Assembly: GCA_963715255.1 (NCBI GenBank)
Contig: CAVQRN010000003.1
Location: 239,203-303,202 of the forward strand
Direction: 5' to 3'
Origin: JAHEEL01 sp963715255
GTDB lineage: Bacteria > Actinomycetota > Acidimicrobiia > Spongiisociales > UBA5794
DNA: 64,000 bases
The position numbers were made by a program, and so were the translations under genes. Every line of letters starts with the position of its first letter. The first letter of the stretch is position 1. Below, piece by piece: positions 52,655-61,511 of this stretch. The notes under the pieces were generated by a model. It made no database searches and had not been told where the DNA came from. It saw only the letters and a list, made by a program, of their open reading frames with translations.

Positions 52655-53740
52655 TCAGTAGACCTGTTGGACTTCCGGGAAGTGACAAGCGACCCAGTGT
52701 CCCGGCTCCAACTCCCTGAACTCCGGTTCGTCGACGTCACACCTCCCCGCTTCGGCCTTCGGGCAGCGTGTATTGAAGCGGCATCCCGGGGGCGGGTTTG
52801 CGGGGGATGGGATATCGCCCTCGAGGAGGATCCGCTTCCTGCTCAACTCGATCTTCGGGTCCGGGATCGGAACCGCAGACATCAGAGCATGGGTGTATGG
52901 ATGCATCGGCCGGTCGTACAGCGCGCTCCGATCGGCCATCTCGACCATCTTCCCGAGGTACATCACGGCAACACGATCTGAAATGTGTCGGACGACGGAG
53001 AGATCGTGAGCGATGAACAGATAGGTCAAGCCAAACTCGTCCTGCAGATCGGCCATCAGGTTCAACACCTGCGCCTGGATCGAGACATCGAGAGCGGAGA
53101 CCGGCTCGTCGAGCACCATGAACGATGGATTGAGCGCCAGCGCACGAGCCACACCGATCCGCTGGCGTTGGCCACCGGAGAATTCGTGCGGATACCGGTT
53201 CGTGTGCTCCGGGCTCAGGCCGACGACCCTGAGCAAGTCTTTGACCTTCTCGAGTCGCTCTTGCTTCGATCCCTCCCCATGGACGAGGAGCGGCTCTGCG
53301 ACGATCGAAGCAACGGTCATCCGGGGGTTCAGCGAGGCGTACGGATCCTGGAAGACGATCTGCATGTCGCGTCGTGCCCTGCGCAACACGTCCTTCTTCG
53401 CCGTCGCAACGTTGACGATCTCGTCCTCGTCACCCTCCGACTCGAGCCGGAACCAGACATCACCGGAGGTCGGCTGGAGGAGGCGGAGCACCGACCGCGC
53501 CGTCGTCGATTTGCCGCAGCCTGATTCGCCGACGAGTCCGAGTGTCTCACCCTTCTTGATCTCAAACGAGATGTCGGATACCGCTTGGACGGCGCCGACC
53601 TGCTTCCTGAAGAACACCCCTTTGGTGATCGGGAACTCCTTGACCAGGTGGTTCACCCGGAGAATCACATCGTCCGGCAGGTCCGATGCTTTGTTGGTCG
53701 CGGGCCGATCGGCAACGGGATCGTTCTTGGTGTCGGTCAC
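52655..53740 (-). CDS. Oligopeptide ABC transporter, ATP-binding protein OppF/DppF
   Basis: This is the second ATPase of the peptide importer. Walker A is GLVGESGCGKSTTARSVLRLL, the signature EFSGGQRQRIGVARALALNP, Walker B FMVLDEPVSALDVSIQAQVLN and the H loop IAHDLSVVRHI. The C-terminal oligopeptide domain carries NPPPGCRFNTRCPKAEAGRCD, a conserved Cys cluster. At 361 residues the size is usual. It overlaps the oppD-like gene by four bases and ends before tRNA-Leu. It is the last gene of a five-gene operon. Confidence 0.95.
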   Translation of the reverse strand: MTDTKNDPVADRPATNKASDLPDDVILRVNHLVKEFPITKGVFFRKQVGAVQAVSDISFEIKKGETLGLVGESGCGKSTTARSVLRLLQPTSGDVWFRLESEGDEDEIVNVATAKKDVLRRARRDMQIVFQDPYASLNPRMTVASIVAEPLLVHGEGSKQERLEKVKDLLRVVGLSPEHTNRYPHEFSGGQRQRIGVARALALNPSFMVLDEPVSALDVSIQAQVLNLMADLQDEFGLTYLFIAHDLSVVRHISDRVAVMYLGKMVEMADRSALYDRPMHPYTHALMSAVPIPDPKIELSRKRILLEGDIPSPANPPPGCRFNTRCPKAEAGRCDVDEPEFRELEPGHWVACHFPEVQQVY

Positions 53741-54864
53741 GACAATCCCTCCTCGATCGACACACCCTCCGCCGTAGCAACGGTCTCGGTCGCGATCTCC
53801 TCGGCATCGAGGTCCACGTCCGTGAGATCCTCATCCACATCAGCAGCGGCTGTGCCGGCTTCGCCTGCCGTCATCGTATGTAGTTCGAGTTCCTCGGCAT
53901 GATGACACGCCGCCTGCTGCCCGGGATTGCCGACGCCGCGCAGAGCAGGAAGTATCTTCCCACACACGTCGGTGGCAAAGTCACAGCGCGGGCGGAAGCG
54001 ACAGCCGTGCGGGAGATCGATCACCGACGGGGGTGCTCCCCGCACCGAATGCAGACGATGCCGTTGCACGTCGTCCAAGCGGGTCATCGATCCCAACAGG
54101 CCCCACGTGTACGGGTGCTGCGGGTTGTAGTAGATGTCGTTGATCGTCCCGGATTCGACAATACCCCCGGCGTACATGACGTGTACGTCGTCGCAGAAGC
54201 CGGCCACGACGCCGAGATCGTGGGTGATGAGCATGACGGCCGTGCCACGATCCTCTGCCAGTTGCAGCATCAGATCCATGATCTGTGCCTGCGTCGTCAC
54301 GTCCAGCGCCGTCGTCGGTTCATCAGCGATGAGCAGATCCGGGTTGCAGGAGAGGCCCATGGCGATCATGATCCTCTGCCGCATGCCGCCCGAGTACTGG
54401 TGCGGATAGTCCGTCATCCGCTGCGCGGCATTCGGGATCTGGACGTCATCGATCGCCTGGATCGCAATCTCCCGCGCTCCGGATCGATTGACGTCTTGAT
54501 GCAGGAGGATCGTCTCCATCAGCTGATCCCCGATCGTATAGACCGGATTCAGGGCCGTCATCGGATCCTGAAAGATCATTGCGATCTGTCCACCCCGGAC
54601 GGCTTGCATCTCGTCATCGTCGAGTTCCAGGAGGTTTCGACCTTTGAACATGAGTCGACCGGTCACGATCTTGCCGGCGGGTGGCTCGATGAGGCCCATC
54701 ACGGAGAGAGCGGTCACCGATTTTCCTGAGCCCGACTCTCCGACGACGCCGAGTCGCTGACCCGGCTCCATGGTGAATGAGATGCCGTCGACGGCGCGAA
54801 CGATTCCCTCTTCGGTCGTGAAGTACGTGCGGAGATCGCTGACGTCGAGCAGTGGTTCGGTCAC
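53737..54864 (-). CDS. Oligopeptide ABC transporter, ATP-binding protein OppD/DppD
   Basis: This is the first ATPase. Walker A is GVVGESGSGKSVTALSVMGL, the signature YSGGMRQRIMIAMGLSCNP, Walker B LLIADEPTTALDVTTQAQIMD and the H loop ITHDLGVVAGF. The C-terminus has PHGCRFRPRCDFATDVCGK, again a cysteine cluster typical of this subfamily. An acidic tail of about 50 residues (DVDEDLTDVDLDAEEI) extends beyond normal. A GTG start (VTEPLLDVSDL) is chosen as upstream codons lack similarity. It follows oppC by seven bases. Confidence 0.94.
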   Translation of the reverse strand: MTEPLLDVSDLRTYFTTEEGIVRAVDGISFTMEPGQRLGVVGESGSGKSVTALSVMGLIEPPAGKIVTGRLMFKGRNLLELDDDEMQAVRGGQIAMIFQDPMTALNPVYTIGDQLMETILLHQDVNRSGAREIAIQAIDDVQIPNAAQRMTDYPHQYSGGMRQRIMIAMGLSCNPDLLIADEPTTALDVTTQAQIMDLMLQLAEDRGTAVMLITHDLGVVAGFCDDVHVMYAGGIVESGTINDIYYNPQHPYTWGLLGSMTRLDDVQRHRLHSVRGAPPSVIDLPHGCRFRPRCDFATDVCGKILPALRGVGNPGQQAACHHAEELELHTMTAGEAGTAAADVDEDLTDVDLDAEEIATETVATAEGVSIEEGLS

Positions 54865-54871
54865 AGGATCT

Positions 54872-55945
54872 CTACTTCCTTTCGATCGTCTGCGTCGGAT
54901 CGAGCAGCGCGTCGCGGAGTCCGTCACCGAGGAAGTTGATCGAGAGCACGGTAATGATCAGTGCCGAAGCAGAGAACACGAGTTCCCACCAGAATCCGCG
55001 CACGGCGAGTCGACCGCCCTCAGCCGCCATGCCACCCCACGTCGGAGTGGGCGCCGGTACACCGAAGCCAAGGAACGAGAGCGCCGCCTCGACAATGATC
55101 GCGATGCCGACGATCAACGTCGTCTGCACGATGATCGGGCTCATCGCATTGGGGAGGGCATGCCGGAACACGATACGCCGGTCGCTCGCCCCGGCGGCTC
55201 GCGCGGCCTCGACGAATTCCTTCTCACGCAGCGATAGGAATTCCGCGCGCACGATCCGCGCCAGACCGCCCCAGGAGAGGAAACCAAGCAGGAGGGCGAT
55301 CCCCATCGGTCCCTTCGTGACCCAATTCGGTAAGAAATCAAGCTCAGGAAGGATGCGCCCAACGACGATCGCGATCGGAAGAAGCGGCAGGCCGAGCACA
55401 AGATCGGTGAATCGCATCAACGATTGATCGACACCACCCGGGTAGTAGCCGGCAATCGACCCGATCACGGTGCCGAGAAAGGCGACGATCATGCCGGTAA
55501 CGAATCCGACGGTGAGGCTTGCTCGGCCACCGTAGATGACCCGGGTGAAGACGCCTCTCCCGAGGTCATCCGAACCGAAGATCAGGGCTGTTGACGTGGC
55601 CGGCACGGCCTCATCCCCCGACACCAAGATGTTGACCGTGCCGTCGTTGAGTCGGGGGGCAATATTGCGTAGGGTGCGGCCTCCATCGTCGACCAGGCGC
55701 TCGATCGGACTGTCGATCCAACCCGCCGACTGCATCAACGGGGCTGCGACCACGACCAACACGAGAACCGTCATCACACCGGCGGAGATCATGGCGAGCC
55801 GGTGACGGCGGAGACACGTCCAGAAGAGGTCCCACTGGGTGATCGGCTCGACGGCCATCCCCTCGGTCTCGGTGAGAAGAACGCCCTGGCTGGGCTGCTC
55901 CACCGCAGTGATGAACTTGCCGGTCGGCCGGCTGGGTTCAGTCAT
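54872..55945 (-). CDS. Oligopeptide ABC transporter, permease OppC/DppC
   Basis: The permease subunit has about six transmembrane helices and 357 residues. It has an N-terminal OppC-type segment (WDLFWTCLRRHRLAMISAGVMTVLVLVV), a periplasmic part, and the EAA-like coupling loop EFVEAARAAGASDRRIVFRHALPNAM. The start overlaps the oppB stop by eight bases (ATGACTGA), giving coupled translation. It pairs with the OppB-like protein to form the pore. Confidence 0.94.
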   Translation of the reverse strand: MTEPSRPTGKFITAVEQPSQGVLLTETEGMAVEPITQWDLFWTCLRRHRLAMISAGVMTVLVLVVVAAPLMQSAGWIDSPIERLVDDGGRTLRNIAPRLNDGTVNILVSGDEAVPATSTALIFGSDDLGRGVFTRVIYGGRASLTVGFVTGMIVAFLGTVIGSIAGYYPGGVDQSLMRFTDLVLGLPLLPIAIVVGRILPELDFLPNWVTKGPMGIALLLGFLSWGGLARIVRAEFLSLREKEFVEAARAAGASDRRIVFRHALPNAMSPIIVQTTLIVGIAIIVEAALSFLGFGVPAPTPTWGGMAAEGGRLAVRGFWWELVFSASALIITVLSINFLGDGLRDALLDPTQTIERK

Positions 55946-57089
55946 ACCGGACCCTCGGGTCCATGACCCCGTAGAGGATGTCCGCAATGACGTTCATGAT
56001 CACGATCATGATTCCGATGATCATGACGATCGCCATCACGACCGGGTAGTCAACATTTCCGATCGCCGTGATGTAGAGGCGTCCAATACCGGGCCAGCCA
56101 AAGATCGTCTCCGTGATGATCGCTCCGCCGATCATGAAAGCGATGTCGAGGGACACGAGCGTCACCACCGGGATCAGAGCGTTGCGGAGGGCGTGTTTCA
56201 CGACGACGCGACTCCGGGGCAGGCCCTTCGCCTTCGCGGTGCGCAGATAGTCGCTGTGGAGCACTTCAAGCATTGAGGCTCGTTGGAAGCGCGAGTAGCC
56301 GGCGAGTGAGATCAGCGCGATCGACACCGCAGGCAAGATGAGGTGCTGGAGCGAGTCTGCAATCCTCTGCATGGTTGTCATATCCGAATAGCCGGGGCTG
56401 TTCATCCCGGCGACATAGAAGAGCTTGACACCGGTCCACTTCTCGAAGTAGAGGGCAAAAATGAGCTGCAGTCCGACACCGATGATGAAGATGGGGGTGG
56501 AGAAGGCGACGAACGCTGCCGTCGTGCCGAGTTGATCGAAGAAGGAGTACTGCCGGATCGCCTGGTAGATCCCGAGCGGGATACCGATCACGAGCGCCAG
56601 GAAGAGCGCAGTGAGTCCCAGGCGGAATGTGGCTCCAACCCTCCCGAACACCAGGTCCCAGACGTCGCCGGCTCCCTGGAACGAGATGCCCCAGTTGAAC
56701 TTGATCGTGATGTTCGAAATCGTCACGAATATCGCGATTGCCCACATACCCAGGATGGCTGCGCCTCTCCACTGAGACTTCATCAACCGGATCATGACCA
56801 CCGTGCCGATAACCGCCGCTCCGATCGCAATGAACGGCACGGCGTTCTGGATCGTGAACTCGGTTGGCGTCAAGTAGTTCTTCAGCCACGTGACATACTG
56901 CCTCCACACCGGCTGGTCGAGGCCCCACAGTTCGGTAAGTTGCTGGATGACCGGCTGCATGCGTGGATTGAGCTTGAGCCGGTCGAGCGGACCTCCGCCG
57001 GAGAGTTGCAGGAGTCCGAAAACGATCATGCTCAGCGCCAGAAGCGTCACAAGTCCGTAGACAAGACGGCGTGTGATATATGCGAGCAT
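55938..57089 (-). CDS. Oligopeptide ABC transporter, permease OppB/DppB
   Basis: The first permease subunit (383 residues). It starts with the OppB-type helix MLAYITRRLVYGLVTLLALSMIVF and ends with the coupling loop DYLRTAKAKGLPRSRVVVKHALRNALIPVVTL and IITETIFGWPGIGRLY. It is about 50-70 residues longer than usual: a segment with two extra hydrophobic helices (about residues 80-130) is inserted after the first periplasmic part. The function is import of oligopeptides with the neighbouring subunits. The gap to the binding-protein gene upstream contains a hairpin. Confidence 0.93.
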   Translation of the reverse strand: MLAYITRRLVYGLVTLLALSMIVFGLLQLSGGGPLDRLKLNPRMQPVIQQLTELWGLDQPVWRQYVTWLKNYLTPTEFTIQNAVPFIAIGAAVIGTVVMIRLMKSQWRGAAILGMWAIAIFVTISNITIKFNWGISFQGAGDVWDLVFGRVGATFRLGLTALFLALVIGIPLGIYQAIRQYSFFDQLGTTAAFVAFSTPIFIIGVGLQLIFALYFEKWTGVKLFYVAGMNSPGYSDMTTMQRIADSLQHLILPAVSIALISLAGYSRFQRASMLEVLHSDYLRTAKAKGLPRSRVVVKHALRNALIPVVTLVSLDIAFMIGGAIITETIFGWPGIGRLYITAIGNVDYPVVMAIVMIIGIMIVIMNVIADILYGVMDPRVRYD

Positions 57090-57203
57090 TGTGGCCTCCG
57101 GCTCCTGAACGACGCAACTATACCGCCTGCGGTGCGGGGACGGCGCGCCCGGGACGCAGACGTCAGGCCACCCGGCAGCATCCCCCCGGAACCGAGACGA
57201 GAA

Positions 57204-57225
57204 GAGGGGCCCCGAAGGGCCCCTC
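57204..57225 (-). terminator. Hairpin between binding protein and permease genes
   Basis: A perfect 9-base inverted repeat (GAGGGGCCC and complement) has a CGAA loop and is 24 bases past the binding-protein stop. It probably limits read-through so that the binding protein is made in excess over the permease subunits. Confidence 0.75.
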
Positions 57226-57249
57226 CCTCATTGCTCCATCGATCGGGTA

Positions 57250-59060
57250 CTAGGCGTCGGCCCGGTACCAGTCTTCGATGTTCCAGGTGTGGCCGGCCTG
57301 GGTCGGGTTGTGCTTGAAGCCACCGATCGTGTCTTCCCACACCGCCGCTGTCACGAGCCGCGCATAGAGCGGGAACATGACGGCGTTGTCGGCCAGAATG
57401 TTCTCGGCCTCAGCGATGAGTGACGTGAGTTCGGCCGGGTCGACGGTCTGCGTTCATCTCGTCACGAACGACCGCGTAGCGTGCCGTGGCGTCATCGACG
57501 TAGGAGCCATCGGCCTCGACGCCCCAGCGGTAGTAGTTCTGGCCGTCCGGTGGCGGAGCCTCCGGATCCCACAGGTCGTGGATGCTGATGAGGCCGGACA
57601 GGCCGGGAGAACCGACCCATGCCCACTCACCGAAGTCCCAGAGACCGTTGTCCAGCGTCTCACCGAAGAACAGCGTGGAATCCTCGAGCTGATTCTCGTA
57701 GGGGATTCCCGCAGCGGTGAACATGTCGACGAACAGCTCGGACATCTTCACACGGGCGTCGTTGTTCGACGTCGTGGAGAACACGAACGAGCACTCCTTG
57801 CCGGTCTCTTCGACGGCTGCGGCATAGAGCTCTGCTCGCGACCGCGGAGTCGAAGTTGTACTGCGCCCAGGAGTCCTGGGACAGCAACGGAGCGAACGCC
57901 GTGACGTAGGAGTCGAGCGGCTCAACCTGGCCGGCGAGGATCTCGTCGACCAGCAGCGTCTTGTCGATGGCATGACCTGCGGCCTGACGCATCGCAAGAG
58001 ACTCGGTGCACGAGTTCTCGTTCTTCTTGAAGCGCGCGTCGCTGAACTGGAAGTTCACGTGCTCCCACACCGGACCGGAGAGAACCTCAACGCGGGCGCC
58101 TTCGGGTTCGAGGGCCTGCAGGGTCTCGATGATCTCGGTGTTCGGGTCGGGCTGAATGACATCAACTTCACGTGCCTTGAAGGCGTTGATGAGCGCTTCG
58201 CTCTCGGGAATGAACTTGAAGATCACGCTGTCGAGATACGGCAGCTGCTGCCCGGTCTCGGCGTCGGTCTTCCAGTAGTTGTCGTTCCGAACGAGCTTGA
58301 CGAACTCGCCCTTGGCCCACTCGCTGAAGATGAATGGACCGCCTGAGGCCCACATCGCTTCGTTCCAGTCGGTCGTGAAGTCCGAGCCTTCAATGGAGTG
58401 CTTCGGGAGGATGAGCCCGAAGATCAGCTCGTAGAGCGCCGTCGGCGCGGCGAGCGTGTACTCGAACGTCTTGTCGCCAACAACGACGGTGTCGATATCG
58501 ATATCCTCGTACGTCTGCTTGTTGGTCGGCAGGTCGGGGTCGAGGTACGTCTCGAGGGTGAACATGAAGTCGTCACCACTGATCGGCGTCCCGTCTTCCC
58601 AGACTGCTTCGTCCTTGATCTCGTACCGGACGGTCATGGTCCCGTCGTCGTTCACGGTGACGCCGCCATTCGCAGTCGTCGGGAGCTCTGTGACGAGTTC
58701 AGGGATCAATTCGAGCGTGAAGCCGTCGATCTCCTGGACACCTGTCAGATAGCCCTGCCCGATGATCGAGACGATGAAGTTGTCACCGCCGGGAACCAGC
58801 GGGTTAAGCGTCGGGGGTTCCTGGGAATCTCCGACGATCGCCTCCCCACCGTACGGCTTCCCCAGGTCGGCCTCGGTGGTCGTCGTCGTCGCCGGTGCGG
58901 CAGTTGTCGTGGTTGCCTCAACCGTTGTTTCGGTCGCTACAGTCGTTGTGGTTTCGGTATCACCAGCGCCATCGCTCGAAGAGCAGGCGGCCGCCACAAG
59001 GGCGAAAGCAATAACAAGAACCATCAGAGCGATTGAGCGGCTACGCCACAATCGAGTCAT
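57250..59060 (-). CDS. Oligopeptide ABC transporter, substrate-binding lipoprotein (frameshifted)
   Basis: The family 5 binding protein (about 603 residues) has a lipoprotein signal (LVIAFALVAAACSSSDG) and a Thr-rich linker (VATETTVEATTTTAAP). The fold begins AIVGDSQEPPTLNPLVPGG and continues with YEIKDEAVWEDGTPISGDDFMFTLE. Two shifts, near 57845 and 57450, interrupt the C-terminal lobe; VEETGKECSFVFSTTSNNDARVK and HNPTQAGHTWNIEDWYRADA are in other frames. It captures peptides or related solutes outside the membrane. It is the first gene of the operon; a hairpin separates it from the permease genes. Confidence 0.92.
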
Positions 59061-59118
59061 GGTTGCCTCCTAATATCAGCACGTTGAGTCCAGGGCGGCT
59101 CTCAGTCCCACATGGGAC

Positions 59119-59352
59119 TCAGGCCATGAGCCACGTCAACCAGAGCGTGGCAACAGCGAACAGAATGGCCATCACCACCGTGAGGCGATCGAGATTCCTC
59201 TCGACCACTGTTGAACCGGTGATGTTCCCGCTGCTCATTCCACCTCCGAACATGTCGGAGACCCCACCGCCTCGACCCGCGTGAAGCAGAATCATGAAGA
59301 TGAGGCCGAGTGAAATCAGCAATTGGATAATGGCGACGAATCCGGTCAGCAA
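59119..59352 (-). CDS. secG: Protein translocase subunit SecG
   Basis: SecG is a small part of the SecYEG translocon. The 77-residue protein has two transmembrane helices (LTGFVAIIQLLISLGLIFMILLHAG and LTVVMAILFAVATLWLTWL) joined by the typical glycine-rich loop (GRGGGVSDMFGGGM). In actinobacteria secG usually follows the gap-pgk-tpiA genes, as here with gpmA between. Confidence 0.93.
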   Translation of the reverse strand: MLTGFVAIIQLLISLGLIFMILLHAGRGGGVSDMFGGGMSSGNITGSTVVERNLDRLTVVMAILFAVATLWLTWLMA

Positions 59353-59440
59353 CCCAGGAACCCTTTCTTGGTAGCCCGCACAATCGGCGGGCGGTTCGAC
59401 CGGAAGTATGACGGTCTTGGAGCGCTACTGCAAACACTCT

Positions 59441-59459
59441 CCTGCCAGTTTGTGGCAGG
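59441..59459 (-). terminator. Short hairpin after gpmA
   Basis: A 7-base inverted repeat (CCTGCCA and complement) with a 5-base loop lies between the gpmA stop and secG. It is weak as a terminator, and the gap may also hold a secG promoter. Confidence 0.45.
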
Positions 59460-59571
59460 GCGAAGTGGTCGTCGGTGATCCGTGCTCCGCAGTTCGTACC
59501 AGGCAGGGATGCGACGACGTTCCTCCCCGCAATTGGTGACGGTGGAGACCGGCCCGTACTCGGCTACTCCG

Positions 59572-60330
59572 CTACTCGGCCACTCCCCCAGCCGCCTGTC
59601 TCGCTACGGCTTCCGCGGCTGCTTTCGCGGCTTCCTGGTCGCCGAGGTAGCGGCTCTCGATCGGTCGAAGATCGTGGTCGAGGCGGTAGACGAGCGGGAT
59701 GCCGGTGGGGATGTTGAGCCTGGTGATCTCGTCATCGGAGACATCATCGAGATGTTTCACCAATGCCCGAAGACTGTTGCCGTGCGCCGCGACGAGGACC
59801 CGCCGCCCGTTCCTGATGTCGGGAACGATGCGGTCGTACCAGTAGGGCAGCATCCGGTCGACGACGTCTGCGAGGCATTCGGTGCCGGGAACAAGTTCGG
59901 GCGGCATCCATGCGTAGCGGGCATCGTTGATGGGATGGCGAGCGTCGGTCGACTCGAGCGCCGGCGGAGGGATGTCGTACGACCGTCGCCACACGTGCAC
60001 CTGATCAGGACCGTGCTCATCCGACGTCTGCTTCTTGTTGAGTCCCTGGAGCGCCCCGTAGTGGCGTTCGTTCAGTCGCCAATTCTTCTCGACGGGGATC
60101 CAGCCGAGATCCATCTCGTCGAGTGCGAGCGCTGCAGTATCGATCGCTCTCCGAAGCAGAGAGGTATGTACCACGTCGAACGTCAGACCCGCTTCGACCA
60201 TGAGGCGTCCGGATTCCTTGGCCTCCTCGACTCCACGATCCGAGAGGGCAACATCCGTCCATCCGGTGAATACATTCTCGAGATTCCAGAGACTCTGCCC
60301 ATGACGCAGCAGAACCAGCGTGTACTCCAT
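59572..60330 (-). CDS. gpmA: 2,3-bisphosphoglycerate-dependent phosphoglycerate mutase
   Basis: This glycolytic enzyme interconverts 3- and 2-phosphoglycerate. The catalytic RHG motif is at LVLLRHGQSLWNLENVFTGWTDVALSDRG and the second His in VAAHGNSLRALVKHLDDVSDDEI. The NERHYGALQGLNK and FDVVHTSLLRRAIDTA segments are typical. The length is 252. The start MEYTLVLLRHG is chosen from the family's N-terminus. It lies 26 bases after a small hypothetical gene, in the glycolytic cluster with tpiA, pgk and gap. Confidence 0.95.
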   Translation of the reverse strand: MEYTLVLLRHGQSLWNLENVFTGWTDVALSDRGVEEAKESGRLMVEAGLTFDVVHTSLLRRAIDTAALALDEMDLGWIPVEKNWRLNERHYGALQGLNKKQTSDEHGPDQVHVWRRSYDIPPPALESTDARHPINDARYAWMPPELVPGTECLADVVDRMLPYWYDRIVPDIRNGRRVLVAAHGNSLRALVKHLDDVSDDEITRLNIPTGIPLVYRLDHDLRPIESRYLGDQEAAKAAAEAVARQAAGGVAE

Positions 60331-60356
60331 GTCAACCCCTTCGCGTGTGCGTGGGG

Positions 60357-60749
60357 TCAGTCTGGCACGACTCGGTCGCCCGTCATCCGGAAGAAGCTCC
60401 ATAGCGGCATCCTGAGTCCGGAGAATGGCCCGGATCTGATTCCGAGGCGTGACTCGTCGATGAGGGGCAACAGTCCTTCGTGCCGAGCGCCGCACTCGCG
60501 AATTGCAGCGCTGATGTGCTCCCTGACGACCGAATCGCCATCACCGTCTTCAGGCACCACCACGATGACCGACAACGTAACGCGAGCCGATTCGAGGTCG
60601 GCGTTCACCTCGACTTCGGCCGTTGCCTCATTGCCTCGAAACGCGTCAACGACGCTATCGATGTGCGGCCGCAGCCCCGCGTCGTTGTCCCACGGGATGC
60701 GGCGAGAGACCGTGAATTCGCTCTCCGCTCGCCAGAGGTTTCCGCTCAC
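60357..60749 (-). CDS. Hypothetical protein in glycolytic cluster (130 aa)
   Basis: The protein has strand-helix patterns (ATAEVEVNADLESARVTLSVIVVV, DSVVREHISAAIRECGARHEGLL) without a signal or membrane segment. It overlaps the tpiA stop by four bases (ATGA) and lies 26 bases before gpmA, so it is co-transcribed with both. No family is recognised. Tight overlap and good codon pattern support a real gene. Confidence 0.65.
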   Translation of the reverse strand: MSGNLWRAESEFTVSRRIPWDNDAGLRPHIDSVVDAFRGNEATAEVEVNADLESARVTLSVIVVVPEDGDGDSVVREHISAAIRECGARHEGLLPLIDESRLGIRSGPFSGLRMPLWSFFRMTGDRVVPD

Positions 60750-61510
60750 ACCCAGTAGCGGATCACAGAGGCGAACGTGTCGGGGTCGAGGCTCGCACCG
60801 CCGACGAGTCCACCGTCGATGTCACGCTTCGCCATCAATCCTGCGACGTTGCCGGGGTTCATGGAACCTCCGTAGAGGATTCGGGTGGACTCCGAGGCGT
60901 CACCGGCAACGTCGGCGATCGTCTGTCGGATGAACGCCGCCATCGCTCCTGCGTCGTCATCGGATGCCGTTCGCCCGGTGCCGATCGCCCAGATCGGCTC
61001 GTAGGCGACGACGAGACCGGCGATCTGTTCGCCGGTGAGTCCTTCGAGACCGGCGCGGACCTGGCCGCCAACCTTCTCCTCGGTGACACCGGACTCGCGT
61101 TCCTCTTCGGTCTCTCCCACACAGAGAATGGGAGTCATCTCCGCAGCAAATACCGCCTTGACCTTCCGGTTCACGTCGGCGTCGGTCTCGCCAAACAGTT
61201 CACGCCGCTCCGAGTGTCCCACGATCACGTACGAGACCGAGAGTTTGGCGAGCATGCCGGGAGCGATCTCCCCCGTGTAGGCGCCCTTGTCTTCCCAGTG
61301 AACATTCTGGGCACCAAGTCGGATCTGCAGGTGGTCGGACTCGATCACGGTCTGAGCGGAACGCAATGCAGTGAACGGCGGACACAGCACGACGTCGACT
61401 CGTTGGTAGTCCGCGTAGTCGAGGCGGTAGCTCAGTTTCTGCACCATCTGGATGGTCTCCAGATGTGTGGCGTTCATCTTCCAGTTGCCGGCGATCAGGT
61501 TCTTGCGCAT
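60746..61510 (-). CDS. tpiA: Triosephosphate isomerase
   Basis: This enzyme interconverts DHAP and glyceraldehyde-3-phosphate. The 254-residue barrel shows the N-terminal NLIAGNWKMNATHLETIQMV (catalytic Lys), the His in YVIVGHSERRELFGETD, and the base Glu in VVAYEPIWAIGTGRTASDDDAGAM, plus the phosphate loop RILYGGSMNPGNVAGLMAKRDIDGGLVGGASLD. The start follows the pgk stop by one base. It is part of gap-pgk-tpiA. Confidence 0.97.
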   Translation of the reverse strand: MRKNLIAGNWKMNATHLETIQMVQKLSYRLDYADYQRVDVVLCPPFTALRSAQTVIESDHLQIRLGAQNVHWEDKGAYTGEIAPGMLAKLSVSYVIVGHSERRELFGETDADVNRKVKAVFAAEMTPILCVGETEEERESGVTEEKVGGQVRAGLEGLTGEQIAGLVVAYEPIWAIGTGRTASDDDAGAMAAFIRQTIADVAGDASESTRILYGGSMNPGNVAGLMAKRDIDGGLVGGASLDPDTFASVIRYWV

Positions 61511-61511
61511 G

